Source of the DNA: Anaspis maculata
Lineage: Eukaryota > Arthropoda > Insecta > Coleoptera > Scraptiidae
Direction: 5' to 3'
Length of the DNA stretch: 64,000 nt
Assembly (NCBI GenBank): GCA_949128115.1
Contig: OX421967.1
Coordinates: 57,796,855-57,860,854, forward strand
The notes below the pieces were generated by a model that saw only the letters and a program-made list of their open reading frames with translations, was not told the DNA's origin and ran no database searches. This document shows positions 9,753 through 22,082 of this stretch, piece after piece (within the stretch, counting starts at the first letter, position 1; each line of letters opens with the position of its first letter). Position numbers and translations under genes: made by a program.

Positions 9753-12460
9753 ATATACTTATGTACATATATAATCAGAAAAACCTTTTTACCATTCATT
9801 GTGAAGGCGAAAAATAATACATTTCAAAAATAACTGATAACTAAAAAACAACGCAACGTCTTCTCATTCAGGGTTATATACAGATTCTCTCCATTGTCCT
9901 TCATCTCTCGCCATCTCTTTCGCTTCGTTCCACTCCAAGCCTTTACTTCTCAGTCTTTCCTCTACCGTTTGATCTCATGTCTTCCTTGGCCTTCTCCTCG
10001 TTCTCTTTCCCAACACCTTCGCTTCCCAAACATTCTTCACTGGCCTTTCTTTGTTCATCCTTACCCAGGTGACCAAACCATTTCAGCTGCTGTTTCTCTA
10101 TCGACTTTGATATAGGCTAAACTTCTAGCTCCTCTCTGATTTCTTCGTTTTTTACTCTATATAATCTTGTAACTCCTTTCACTCCTCTCAAATACTTCAT
10201 CTCCATGGCCTGGACTCTGCTCTTCGAACTGTTGCTCATTAACCAGCTTTCGCTGCCGTAAATAAGGATAGGTTTGTAAATAGTTTTGTATGTCGTCATC
10301 TTGGTCCTACTGCTTATCTCTTTCTTGCCTATGAATGTTTTACTAAGTGCGTGATACATGTTCGCTGCGCTATTGATTCTGTCATTGATTTATTCGTCCA
10401 TCTTTCCGTTGCTTTGTATGGTTTCTTCCAAATACTTGTAACTGTCCACTTGCTCCAATTTATTACCACACACTTCTACATCGATCCTTCTGTTTTCTTT
10501 TTCCCCATCATCATAACTTTTTTTGACTTTGCCGTGTTCATTTTCAATTTCTTCTTTGTCAGCTCTTCTTCCCATAGTTTCAGATTGTCTTTCAGTAGTT
10601 GTTCTCCTCCCGCACATATTGCCAGGCCGTCCGTAAATGCGCACTCTGCTAATTTGACTGGTCTCAGCTTCATTGACTCGATGTACTTTCGCTTTTATTT
10701 CTTTCATGATGTTGTCCATTGCCACAATGAATAGTGTCGGGCTGAGTACTCCACCCCGTTTCAAGCCTTCTTCTACCGGGAACTCTTCTGATCTCATATT
10801 GTTCGTTCTGATGTAGTTCTTATTGTTTCTGTACAAGCTTTCGATATTTTTTCTAAGATCGATGTTTACGCCCCTTCTTTCCAAGCTGTTTCATATAATT
10901 TTTCTAGGAATTCTGTCAAACGGCCTTCTCCAGATCCAAAAAAACGCCAAACGTACTTCTCTGCTCTTCCCTGTTTTTTCGATCAGCTGCTTTATGGAAA
11001 ATATATGGTCCTGCGTGCTTCGTCCTTTCCTCAACTTGGTGTTTCTTCCATTTGTGGTTCAATTTCAGTCTTGAGTCTTTCTTCTAGCATTCTTTCGTAC
11101 ATTTTTGCCACCACACTCATCAGCGTTATCCCTTTGTAATTTCGGCAGTCTTTTGCGTCGCCTTTCTTGTGTATCGGTATGATGATTCCTATTTTCCAAT
11201 CCTCTGGTACTTGCTTTTGTTTCCACGCCATACTGAATATCTTCGACAGTATTTCTTACGCCATGTTCTCCTAGATTCTTGATCATTTCCGGTGTAATCT
11301 GATCATGTTCCGCTGCTTTCCCTCTTTTAATCTTCTCCATAACTTGCATCAACTCTTATTCCTGGATTTCATCTTCTTCATCTATTGAGCTTTCTTCTGT
11401 CATTCCATCTTTTGTTTCTGGCTTCAGCATTTCCAGGAGGTACTCCCTTCATCTATTCATTATCTCATCTCCCGCCGTTAATATTCTGCCTTCTTTGTCT
11501 TTGACTTGCTTCATTGTGAACTTCTTCTCTTTCCTCAAGCTCTTCAGAACGCTGTAGAAAAGTTTCTGGTTTGTGTTGCTGTCATTCTCCATTCTGTTAC
11601 CGAACTCCTCCCATGTCTTTTCTTCGGCTTGTTTGATCAGTTTCACTTTCGTCCTCTGCTCTTTATACTTCTGGTAATTTTCTTTTGTTTTACTTGTGAG
11701 GTATGTCTGCCATGTCTTCTTCTTGTTTTTCACCTGTTGTTTTATTTCTTCGTTCCACCATCTTGTTTGATTTTGATTCTTGTGAACCATCATTGTTCCA
11801 CACACCTTCTTTGTCGCGTCGAGCAGTGCTCCCTTGAACTGCTGCCATATCTCTTTCAGTAGACCCTCTTTCCATTTTTCTTTCCACTTCCATCCCCATT
11901 TACACTAATTCTGTGTATTGATTTGCTACTTCCTCTCTGCTAACGTATACGATTTTATTGCTTACTTGCGTTGTATCGTTCCTTTTAGGGTTTCATTTTG
12001 CTGTTTCTGTGCTCCTATCTCAATTTTTCCTTTAACTAGGTAGGTAGTGGTCACTGAAAATTTCAGATCCTCGTTTTACTCTCACATTACGCAGTTATGA
12101 TCTGAGTCCTCTGTCTATGAAAACAAAATCTATAATCGATTTCTCATTCTCGCTTTTTACTTCTCTCGTGTGCTTGTGTATATCCTTTGGTTTGAAAAAT
12201 GCATTTGTCACTATTAAGTTGTTTTCTGTACAAAAGTTGATGAGCCGTTGCCCATTATTATTTTTTGTTTCTTCGCCGTGAAGTCCTATTACGTCTATGG
12301 GATCATTTCTTGCTCTCTTGCCGACTCTGCTATCCAGATAGCCTAGGATCATCACTCTGCCATCTAGGCTTTCTACTGTATTGGTTAGTTCTTCCCAAAA
12401 TACGTCTTTTTCTTCAACTCGTTCATCTTCGTTTGGTCCATATAATAATTATATAGTATG
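9753..12460 (-). mobile_element. RTE-like non-LTR retrotransposon, copy 1 (5'-truncated, decayed)
   Basis: On the minus strand, in order: the C-terminal half of an apurinic-type endonuclease (12095-12456, including SIIDFVFIDRG; the GDFN-type motif reads GYLD); a linker with TRWWNEEIK (11449-11899); reverse transcriptase with VPEDWKIGIIIPIHKKGD (11031-11231), GVLSPTLFIVAMD (about 10700) and the catalytic box changed to FTDG (about 10640); and the C-terminal region TTYKTIYKPILIYGSESW (10117-10359). Several frame changes separate these blocks, so it is dead. The AT-rich 3' tail runs to about 9753. It is nearly identical to copy 2 at 38466-41180, and in both cases the LINE lies immediately 3' of a ZF gene. 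Confidence 0.88.
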
Positions 12461-12561
12461 TACAATTAGGTACTATACCCATGCGTTTTTTCTTTTCGTT
12501 CCCATTGCATTTCTATTCTCAATATTCTCTCTGATATAGGCTTTCATTTTAGTAGATATCT

Positions 12562-13728
12562 TCAGAAGATACATAAGTTGATTTCTCTATTCGCAGCATG
12601 TTTCAACATCATGTGAACATCCAAATCTCCTTTTTGTTTGGATCGATATGAACAATGGTTGCACTGGAACCAGTTGATTTCTTTTGTAGCATGTGTCAAC
12701 ATGTGTCTTTTCAGATATGGCTTTCGTTTAGCTCGGTACGAACAATGATTGCACTGGAACCAGTCTATTTCTTCATTCGCAGTATGTACTAACATGTTGT
12801 GTGTTTTCAATTTTGACTTTTGTTTGGCTCGGTACGAACAATGATAATGATTGCACTGGAACCAGTCGATTTCTTCATTTGTAGCATGTGTTAACATGTG
12901 CTCTTTTAGATGTGACTTTCGTTTAGCTCGGTACGAACAATGATTGCACTGGAACCAGTCGATTTCTTCATTTGTAGCATGTGTTAACATGTGCCCTTTC
13001 AGATGTGACTTTCGTTTAGCTCGGTACGAACAATGATTGCACTGGAACCAGTCGATTTCTTCATTTGTAGCATGTTTCGACATGTGTCTATTCAATTTCG
13101 ACTTATATCTAGCTCGGTACGAACACTGATTGCACTGGAGCCAGTTGATTTGGTTACTGGCAGCATGTTTATCTATAATGTGCTGCTGCAGTGATGTCTT
13201 TTGTTTAGCTCTGTACGAGCAATGGTTGCAATTATACTTGTCAATTTCTCCATTCGAATCATGCGTCGACATGCATGATTCCATCATTCCAATATCTCTG
13301 CCGGTTCTTCTTGCGCCAGTCCTAGCGAAATCTGATGACTCTATGTCTTCGGCTTCTTCTGTGGTTTGTTGTGGTCTCCCCGCCAGCTCATTTCCACACA
13401 AATCGAGGTGTTTTGCAAGATACAAACTGGAGTCCGACTTGTACCTGCAGTAGTGACACCGATATCTCTCGAATTCTTGGCGAAACGTCTCATTTTCACT
13501 GTTTTCGGTCGTCCCCAAGCAATGTACTTGTTTGCAATGTTCGTACAATCCGAAGAGATAGTAGCTTTTGTAGTTGCAGCAGATACAGGGAAACTGTTGC
13601 GGTTCGACTATGGCATGATACAGTTCGGCCGCATAAACATTTCTGTGATTCCTCTGGACGTGGTGGGCGAGTTGAAAGGCGGATTCCGTCTGATGCGAAC
13701 ATTGCGAGCAGTTGTACTCGCCGACCAT
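12562..13728 (-). CDS. ZF-B, C2H2 zinc-finger protein, 388 aa
   Basis: The shortest intact paralog. The N-terminal three-motif domain matches ZF-A (MVGEYNCSQC, FPCICC, YRCHYC). An acidic linker leads to a finger with YNCNHCSYRAKQKTSLQQH, then six further array fingers ending in FQCNHCSYRSKQKGDLDVH and the tail NREINLCIF. This gives seven array fingers in all. One finger (about 12840) carries a two-codon insertion, giving C-X4-C (CNHYHC) and H-X4-H spacing, which may impair zinc binding. The start is the first ATG after a 66-nt intron. The 3' flank 12482-12561 matches ZF-A and ZF-E. The protein is inferred to be nuclear and DNA-binding; target unknown. Confidence 0.85.
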   Translation of the reverse strand: MVGEYNCSQCSHQTESAFQLAHHVQRNHRNVYAAELYHAIVEPQQFPCICCNYKSYYLFGLYEHCKQVHCLGTTENSENETFRQEFERYRCHYCRYKSDSSLYLAKHLDLCGNELAGRPQQTTEEAEDIESSDFARTGARRTGRDIGMMESCMSTHDSNGEIDKYNCNHCSYRAKQKTSLQQHIIDKHAASNQINWLQCNQCSYRARYKSKLNRHMSKHATNEEIDWFQCNHCSYRAKRKSHLKGHMLTHATNEEIDWFQCNHCSYRAKRKSHLKEHMLTHATNEEIDWFQCNHYHCSYRAKQKSKLKTHNMLVHTANEEIDWFQCNHCSYRAKRKPYLKRHMLTHATKEINWFQCNHCSYRSKQKGDLDVHMMLKHAANREINLCIF

Positions 13729-13744
13729 TTCGGGTAATTCTAAC

Positions 13745-14155
13745 CTAAAATAACACAGAAACGGGACATTGATGTGAACTATTCAATGTACTTATTCACT
13801 AGCAACTTACATTTTGTTTTGATGCAGAAGTGGGTACAACAAACTGGAAGTGATGTAAAATAGAATGAGAAAAACAAGTATCTAGACAAAACGGGTGCAG
13901 GCGTCAAGCATGAAGTGGGCGTCGTGCCACCATCGGGTGAAACATCTGCCGAGCGAAACGTCTCACGCGCCTACGGGCTGGGAACACGTCTCTCGCGCGA
14001 AAGCACTTTGAGCGTCTCTGGACTCGAGCGAAAAGGCCGGTTTCTATTCTTTGTCTTTTACTCCGGCGGATCAGCTGATGAAGGGAGGGGGGCTGAGGGG
14101 AGGCTTTGGGGCTCTCTGGGTGGTTCACTTGTTTTTCGTAAGAGAAGCCGAATAG
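13745..14155 (-). promoter_or_regulatory. ZF-B 5' intron and upstream block
   Basis: The intron is 13745-13810 (GTAAGT donor, TTTTAG acceptor, 66 nt). The upstream block, with GAAACATCT, GAAACGTCT and GCGCGAAAGCAC motifs, matches ZF-C and ZF-E. It continues to the solo LTR insertion at 14160; the rest of the upstream region resumes at 16176. Confidence 0.65.
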
Positions 14156-14159
14156 GTAC

Positions 14160-16171
14160 TGAAACCGTCCAGGACCCCCGGCCGTCAACTAATTCCTCCC
14201 TCGAGTAAAATCGAGTAAAATAACTACGAACCTAGAGGCTGATGTATACCACCAGATATCCACTGTACGTGACAAATATAGATTATTGGTTTTATTGATT
14301 TTGCTCGACCGACGGGAAGCGGGCGAGCGGGAGGAAGAAGGTAGAGAGACGCCATACTAGAAGCTTGACCCAGTTGCTGTGTCCCGTCCGTACCACACTC
14401 GAATATTCAGCAAATTACACCACGTTAATTTTGGAAATCATCCCGAAGGACCGAAGGCGAGACACCAGGGACCGGCTGGCAGTAAAAACGCCAGGTAACC
14501 CGTAACTTTGACCAATTTCTGACGAGGAAAAGGTTTATTTGCTTGCTAACTGCGTAGTAGAAATTAGTAAACCTCAAGTTAGGCTGTATCGTTTGCTTTG
14601 TGTTCGCGGGGAGAGTTTCGCGGCATGTTTTGGAGAGACAGGGGATCGAGATAACGCCCTGCAGCATTCCTGTGCCTAGCGGGCCTTCCAGTGGCGGAGA
14701 GAGTGGCTGGGTCGTCGTGGTAGCGGGGACTTCTTTGCCCTGGTTTGTAAACAGGATGGTAAAAATATTTATTAGTTGGTGTGAATGGCTTTGTCCTTCC
14801 GATTCTCACACACCGTGGGTAGCTGATGGTTAGCTCCAAGACACAGGGTATGTCCAACAGCAACAATGATTACAAAAGGGGTTTTGTTTACGAGAGAGGG
14901 CTCATACGACATCAACTTTACCACAAGGGGTTTATTAAACCGGCACGAGAAAATTGAGCTGCATATAAAATTGAAATGAGACCCTCGAGATGCACATAAA
15001 ATTGAAATGGAATCTACAAGACATAAATGAAAATTGAGATGGGATCGACAAGACGTAATACATGTCCTAGTCACCCATTGTGTGTGAGATTTGTGTGGGA
15101 CAGGGTGAGCTTTACTCGTTGTTGGTCTTCTTCCACATCTCTTTATTTCAGGGAGTGTATGATTTTATTTTATTCATTTATTGGTGTAAATAGGCTCTTT
15201 CTTGCGGCACTAGTATACTTGTGTTTGTTCCGAGTTGAGTTGTATTACGTCCAGCCAGTAGCCACGAGACATGCTTTGCTAGTTGGTCCGGTCAAGCTAG
15301 CTCAGTATGCGGGGAAGGTCCATGATGACCCGCACTTAACTGGCGTTAGTGCCCGATGGTAATACACTCGTTCTCCTGACTTGCATCGCAAGTGGTGGGC
15401 ATTCCTTATGTTTTCTGCTTTTGTTGACCTTACAAGAGCTTTCCCATAAACTGTCCGTTAGGGGTGAAATTTGGGGTTCTCTTCCCAAGGTTTAGGATTA
15501 AGTTAAGTTATTGTTTATTGATTATCTATTGTTTTCTGTGCCTACATAATTTTTATCTACATTGTGCATGATTATACTGTGTGTCCAAAAATCCTTTGCC
15601 ACCTTCGTGTCCACGCCAAAAGAAAGAGTCGTGTGCTAGGAGTGTGTTCTCCTCTAGGTACACCAACGACACTGATTTAGTTTGTTCCAGATTAATCTTC
15701 TGTCTCTCTTTACACGTTGTCGCGTCGCTCTCTGTCCGAACGCAAACGCGATACAAAGGAGGGGGGGTGTTGAGCTTCGTTATGAGGGGAAATCTCGCCT
15801 GACGAAATCTTGTAATTTGTGAATTTTGATTCTGTTTGACTCACACTGACTCATACCTTATTTCATGTAGTAAAATAAAACTTTATACAATTCTTTCTGA
15901 AAGTAAAACTGTTTGTTGAGAGTGTTTGTTTTGATTCTTCTTCTACTTCCACCTGACTTCTTCTTTCGAGACTGCTCTTACCTAGGATACGACCTTGAGA
16001 TGCTACGCATAGCGGTGCAACTACCCTAGATCCAGATCAGCCGGCCAAAAACATTGAGTAAAGGGAAAGGTGAAGTATAATTTTCATTTGTGCATGTCAA
16101 ACGCCTCTGGCGGGCCCTTTCGTTTCTGCCTCATTCAATTTCCTGAATGGGGTGGGGTGCGATCGGTCACA
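14160..16171. mobile_element. Apparent 2-kb solo LTR
   Basis: The insertion starts TGAAACC and ends GGTCACA, i.e. TG...CA. It is flanked by GTAC on both sides (14156-14159 and 16172-16175). The flanking ZF upstream sequence is continuous in ZF-C (about 25220-25235) without it. AATAAA occurs near 15874, as expected for an LTR polyadenylation signal on the plus strand. No gag, pol or internal LTR pair is visible, so a solo LTR left by recombination is the simplest reading. The family is unassigned. Confidence 0.65.
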
Positions 16172-16175
16172 GTAC

Positions 16176-16378
16176 CTACATTTTTTTCTCAGTTCTGTGT
16201 TTAATTCCGAGACTTTTGGGATAAGTCGAGGGATAAGTACTTAGTCACTCCCATTTTCAACGGGGGGGCCTTGGGGGAGCTATATAGCGTTGTTTCTAAT
16301 ATTTTTATTCTCTTCTAATTTGGGACGGGTATTTACGTGCTTAATATCGTTTATTGATAAAGATCATACGAGAACTAT
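16176..16378. repeat. Distal ZF-B upstream remnant and RT scrap
   Basis: The first part (16176-16260) matches sequence upstream of ZF-C (25225-25300) and ZF-E (60415-60464 plus 61408-61425). Positions 16351-16378 translate on the plus strand as LIKIIREL, a scrap of the RTE-like target also seen at 9677-9752 and 38400-38465. Confidence 0.5.
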
Positions 16379-16400
16379 ATAATAGTATATTATTCAACAA

Positions 16401-16496
16401 GCGGGTAATGATTGCTTCTTACTCATGAGGATGCGGTTTGCCGCGAGCCTTGGCGAGTGTCGTAAAGCATCCGAATGAGTAATAGCCATTACCCGC
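16401..16496. repeat. Hairpin with ~32-nt imperfect arms
   Basis: GCGGGTAATG at the left end pairs with CATTACCCGC at the right, and the pairing continues inward through TACTCAT / ATGAGTA and GGATGC / GCATCC. It has the size of a small MITE or structured terminal sequence. No target duplication was identified. Confidence 0.5.
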
Positions 16497-19400
16497 GAGT
16501 AGAATGCTATGCTTTATCCAGTCTTTTTGAAAAATGCAGGCATGTATGCGCGTGATGATGCGTGCACTATTCAATAGGATTGGATAAAGACAATTATACA
16601 GGATGTCCCTGAATTACCCTGCCATACTTCAGCAGCAGATTCTACGATCAAAAATTAAAAAAAAGTTACCATACGCTTGGGGCGAAAAATGCTTCATAAG
16701 GGAGCTACAGCCCCCTGAAGGTGGGTCCCTGAAGATGGTTCTTATTCAATATCTCCGGAACTAGCTGGAGAAAAGCGATGAAATTCGGCACATACTCAGA
16801 ACAGAAGTTTCTATGCTTATTAGGATGGGATAAGAGTCATTTAAAAAATGTGCCCAGGAGTGGAGTAACTTGTTAGGAGGTGGGGTAAAAATTACCCTTA
16901 CTTTTTTGTGTATGTCTTATTTCGAAACTGTATGCAAAGTTATGAAATTCAAGGATATTTTACAGGAAAAATGTGCTCCTATTGAACTTCGATAGCTTGC
17001 CCCATTTTCGAGTAAAATCATTTTGAAATTTTTTTGCATGCTGAATAATCGAATTCTGGACGATGGACTTTTTTCCGGTTTCAAAATCAGCTTTGAATAG
17101 TAAGGGAGACGGACGCGGTTTCAGTACCCCGCGTCCGAGTTATGTGAAGAGACTATCATCTATGTATCGAGAAAATATGTGCGACCATGGAATGGCAATC
17201 CTGCCTGAGTAAATCCTGCCGGAAATTCAATTAATTAAATAATTTAAAAATTGTTGAATACAACCTTCAAAATTTTTGTCAACAAATGTCAGTCACATTG
17301 TTGATGGCACGCAACAAGCATCCCCTCCACGCGCTTCTGCCAGAAACTCATCTATTTTTGCGTATGAGTAACGATAGTTGCTTAGCAGCACCATATGTAA
17401 GCTCTGGCCAAGGTACTGCGATGGCCTGACTTCATGGAAAAAAGGAAACAAGTCACGAGCCTAGTTATTTAAATGTAAAAAAGTTTGCAGACGCAAACTT
17501 TTGTTTGAATATAAGTCGAAGGTTAAAGAGTAGGCCTTTGTAACACACCGCGACGCCGCCAGACCCGAACAGATGGTAAAGCGATAAAGACGGGCCGAGG
17601 TTTGCAAAGGGAAAGTTTTTTTTTACATTCCTTTTATTGTAGCACTCGGGGGTTGTCAATTACGTAACACACAGGCTACCGATGGTTGTAGTACGTCGAG
17701 GGGTTGTTTTGGGTAAATATTTAAGTATAAATCAAAATCAATTACCTAGCAAAATTGATCAGCAGCTTTTTGACAAATTCAGACTGCTTGAGGAACTATA
17801 GCAGGTCGATGACCCTGTATGGTCGTCCAGAATAGGGGGTGCCTAATCCTAAGGATAGTAACGTCCAATGCCACCACTGATTCAGTTATTCTATATGGAG
17901 AGGCAGATCCATAGGGGGAGGGGAACAGACCATCTGGGCACATCTAGAATTTTAACGTGCATTTCAGCTCAAGTATTAATGGCTTTAACTCTTCGGAAAG
18001 GCGTTTAGGAGAGTCCGGCAGACGAGGCATTGGAATCGAGTAGAACCCTCTATTTGTTACATGTGAAGGGTGTTCAGGTAAAGAAGAAATTTTTAAAACA
18101 AACAATATATATTTGAACAAGCAAAATTAATAAGTACAACCACTACATAGGTTTACTTACAAAAGCTAGTACGGAAAATATTGACAATAGTAGCCACCTC
18201 GTGGCGAAATAATATTTGGTTAAGTAAACAAACACAAAACTCAGCTGTCGCTGTGAGGTTTAATGACGTTCCACCCTGGGTACCAACGGGGTAACACTCG
18301 CGAGAAACACAGGGGTAATATTTTTAGGACGATTGGTTTCTACGCTGACGGTTCACGGTCTTAGTGCATCTTGGCGAATTTATTTATTATAAAACATTAG
18401 CACGCGCGGCGGACGAGATTATGATGAATCACTAAGCACTTCAAGCGCGTCCGCTTTTCCTTGTACTATGAGGCCGGAGTTATTGAAGACTCGCGCGCGT
18501 TCTCTAACAGTGAAATTGTGGAATTATGACCACTCAAAATTCGGGAATTTTACGGCCGCTGGGACGCCGGAGCGGCGTCCCGGCCGGGACCATACGCGGG
18601 GCCGAAATTAAGCGGCACTTAGTTAATTAACTGTAAATGGACTATTGATGAAACGACCGCGTCGAGTCGCGGTTCGCCCGTCAAGTTCGCGGGTCGCAAC
18701 ATCAGTCCCCTTATCTTCTGTTCCGCTCTCACTTATAGCCTCGCGTAATCTCACAATCCCGTGGTCAAATGGACCAATCAGGGCGGACCTTTTTGGGAAG
18801 AATTACGGTTTCCATGGAAGTGTGTAACCGATGCCTGGCCACTTGGGCTGTTTACTTAACGGGCCTATAAATTTGGGACTATCTCAAAAATGATTCAAGT
18901 GGTACGTGACATTTTTCTCGCTTCTTTCTCAACACGATTCATAATTTCCCGGTCTTTATGAATATTTAAAACCAGGCAAATTTTGGAGGAAAAAGTCTCT
19001 CTCTCTTATAGTTAACTACGAAAAATAGCGATTAGGCTACAGTAAGAAAGATCAAGCTTCAGCAATTATTTTGAAGAAAGCCCGAGTAGGGCAAACCAAG
19101 CAAATAAGGCTCGGTTTGCTACAAAATGACAAGGCAGCACTAATAAAATGAGAAGAAACGAGGGCTGGGGGTCAGTTTGGCCGATGGTCAAAGAAGCTGG
19201 GGAGTGCCTCTTGAGCATCGATGCGGGTTGGTTCTGAGAGGGGAGATAAAAGATTCAGCCAATTTCCCGTAGGGGAATGTTGTATTGATTTGATTGAAAT
19301 ATTAGCACCGTCTTTGTTTGGAGTGATTTAGAGATTTAAATATTTAGATTGAGTCGCACAGGACTTATTTGAAGTGACTTAAAAATCACGTTACGACGGT

Positions 19401-20174
19401 GCGTCAGAGGGTTGAGATTTGTGTAGTCAACTATGTGCCCAGAGGTAGTCGTGGACTCGATACAATCTACCCTCAACAAAAGGTTAGTGCACGTCATACT
19501 AAAAGAAAAGCGTAAGGTGTATTTTGAGTGAGTTATGCTCGTCGAAAACAAAGTAATTAACTTAGCGACTAACGCTCTTGACCGGGTGAATACTTTTGCC
19601 CTGGCCGAAAAAGACACTTGAAATAAGTGATTGATAATCATTGATTCCGTGTTGTTATCCACCTGGTGGTGTGATGTTTTGGAACACAAAGCTCGATGAT
19701 TGGAAGGGTTATTGAAAAAGTGACCGCCCAATTTACCCGATATATACCACACTTGGAAGTCCGCAGTGCCGCTTACCAAAAAATGGGTTGTGCCATAATG
19801 GCGCTGAAGCGAACGAGAAAGCCAACATGCTGTGAGATCCCAAAATTGTACCCATTTGGTTTATGCTGATAAGATGGAAACTCCTTGCAAAAAAGGTCCC
19901 GGTCGAGCGTTATCGGAGGGTTGTGAAACTTGCATGTCTTAAAACCGCGGGGTCGCAAGCGTGAAAATCGGGGAACTACAAATGATGGATTTCATACAGC
20001 ATACAGTGGTAAAAATCCAAGCATACATGGTAAATTGTGTCCTCCAATTATCTATAAGAAATCTGCCATAATTTCCCTATTGCTGGTGAAGCCAGCTACC
20101 CCTTTCCTGAATGAGATAAAGTAATCCACCGTGCCTGTTTGAGTTAGTTCGCAATTTTCAGTCTATTCAACTGT
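16497..20174. other. 3.7-kb stretch without recognisable gene
   Basis: No open frame on either strand has recognisable domains. An ACAGGATGTCCCTG box near 16598 resembles the dispersed ACAGGGTG-type repeats. A perfect 9-bp hairpin (GGGACGCCG, 3-nt loop, CGGCGTCCC) lies at 18561-18581 in a GC-rich island of about 18380-18620. A minus-strand open frame at 19336-19779 (147 codons) has no recognisable family and is probably spurious. Confidence 0.45.
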
Positions 20175-22082
20175 CACTGTCCAATATCTGTTGTTGTTCT
20201 TGTTCGGTGTCGATTTCTGGTTCCTTTTCTGCATACCTCTTCAATGTCTGTTCATCTTGTTGTTTATTGTCGATTTTTGCATCCTTCCTTATCTTAACGT
20301 TCATTGTCTGTCGTTCTTTTTGGTTTTGGTCTCCGATACTTTGGCATTCTTCGTCGACTTTATTTTTGATAACTGTTTCGTTTTTTTTTCTTCCTTCAAT
20401 TTTTCTTTTCTATATTGCAGCTTCTTCGAGTACCTAGTTTTCTATTTTTATTTTGAGCAATAGAAAGATCGACAAGCATTCGTCCTCTAGATGTCTTAAT
20501 ACTGCTTCTGAAATATACCCAAAACGGCCTTTGTAGGTGATTCATCATAAACAAGAACAAGTGAGCCCACAAGTTGTGATTATGAGAAAAAAAACGAGTT
20601 GTTGGATGACCATTTATTATAAAGCAATTTTATTCTTTGGCTGTTTGCAAAGCCTTAAGATAACTATTTAAACTTGAGATCAACTAATACCCTCGTGATA
20701 ATGCAGCAAAATGCAGAGTAAAGGAAGCAAAATCGCATCGTCCCCCAAACATTTTGTGGAACTTTCAAATATTATTTTGAAAATACGGGTTCCCAAAAAA
20801 ATATGAACCAGGAAGAGATGTCCTTTTGCCTCACGCCAGGCCTGGATAAGCGATACTCATTTAGTGCTCCTACTTCATACTTTTGGCTGTTTTTATTCGT
20901 CACATTTCATTACACTTAAAGGAACCTCAAGTTGATCCTAAAGTGAAGTGGAAGCAAACGCTTTATTACTTACGATACATTCAAGTACCACGCGACCTAA
21001 TGATAAACCAATTGTGAAAGTAATGACTGGAGAATACAGTCAATCGCACTATCACGGATAAAAATACAATCTGCTAACTTCAATTTTTGGTTAGCTAAAA
21101 TGAACAATAATGACATAAGTCTACAATCTAACGTACCAAATCAAAACTATCAGATTATTTAAGCATGAATACAGACACAACTCAAAGAAGTACAGACATA
21201 AGTTCATTTCTTAACAAATGTGGAAGATGCATAATGACACAACTGAAAATAATAACCATATACAGCACAAATATGATTAAAATGAAAAATATCACCCAAC
21301 GAAGATAAAAAAGGATATACGTAGATCCACTTCCTACAAATCTTCATAACCGTGCGGTCCATAAAAGCGGTCGGATATCTTGCCAACGTACGTCAATGGT
21401 TTTGCCAACTTGATCACGGAAGACTCGTTCAGCGACGGTGAAAGACTGTCCTTGTCTTATCCAAATCGTATCAGCGATGGTAATGGTATGCGAAATTTGA
21501 CATTTCGAGCGTCTGGAACGATCTCGAATTGGTGCGGCGGCTTGAGCGGATGAGGTGAAGTTTCTTGTTACAGCGGATACAGATGTATTCAGGGGCTATT
21601 GTCGACACCACAAGTGTATTTCCAAAATGCACTCGCCGCATACATATACGAGTATGTGTGAATGCGATGGATCTAAACGGATCCATTCACGTACACAGAC
21701 GTATACACAGAGGATTCTGATGGCCTAAAATCAGTCAGCATTTTTTGCGAACGGATATTCAAAAAATCTAACCGTTTGATTCGTGAGTTGAATTCCAACA
21801 ATTACTATTTTCTACGGTATTCGTACTATACTGCATGCACACGTAATCGATAAAACTGCGGAAGTGTCTGATAATTTCGGTCGATTTAATTGGAATTTAG
21901 CCAGCGGGCCCACGGCACCGTGTTCGACGTGAAATTTTGACTCAGAATGAAGGTTCTTTCTTCACGGAAAAAGCTTATCGCTACTTATCGTATTTCTAAA
22001 AACTTCTCTGCCTGTATTTTCGGTCCTATTTCAGCTAGGTTTTACCTCTATTCACAGGGCCTGATTGAATCAAAATACCAAT
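20175..22082 (-). repeat. Left arm of large inverted duplication (ZF-C 3' side)
   Basis: Read on the minus strand, this region follows the ZF-D 3' flank on the plus strand (32640-34269) nearly base for base over long stretches. Examples are the block with AAAAGCTTTTTCCGTGAAGAA and the part of the acidic-repeat gene at 20175-20465. Homology stops at 20175, matching 34269, inside the 123-bp repeat array. No intact gene is in this arm. Confidence 0.75.

Noticed and set aside
15240..15420. Possible tRNA-like segment within the solo LTR
   Set aside because: I could not form a cloverleaf with acceptor, anticodon and T arms.
19336..19779. 147-codon minus-strand open frame
   Set aside because: No recognisable domain and no support from paralogous sequence in the window.
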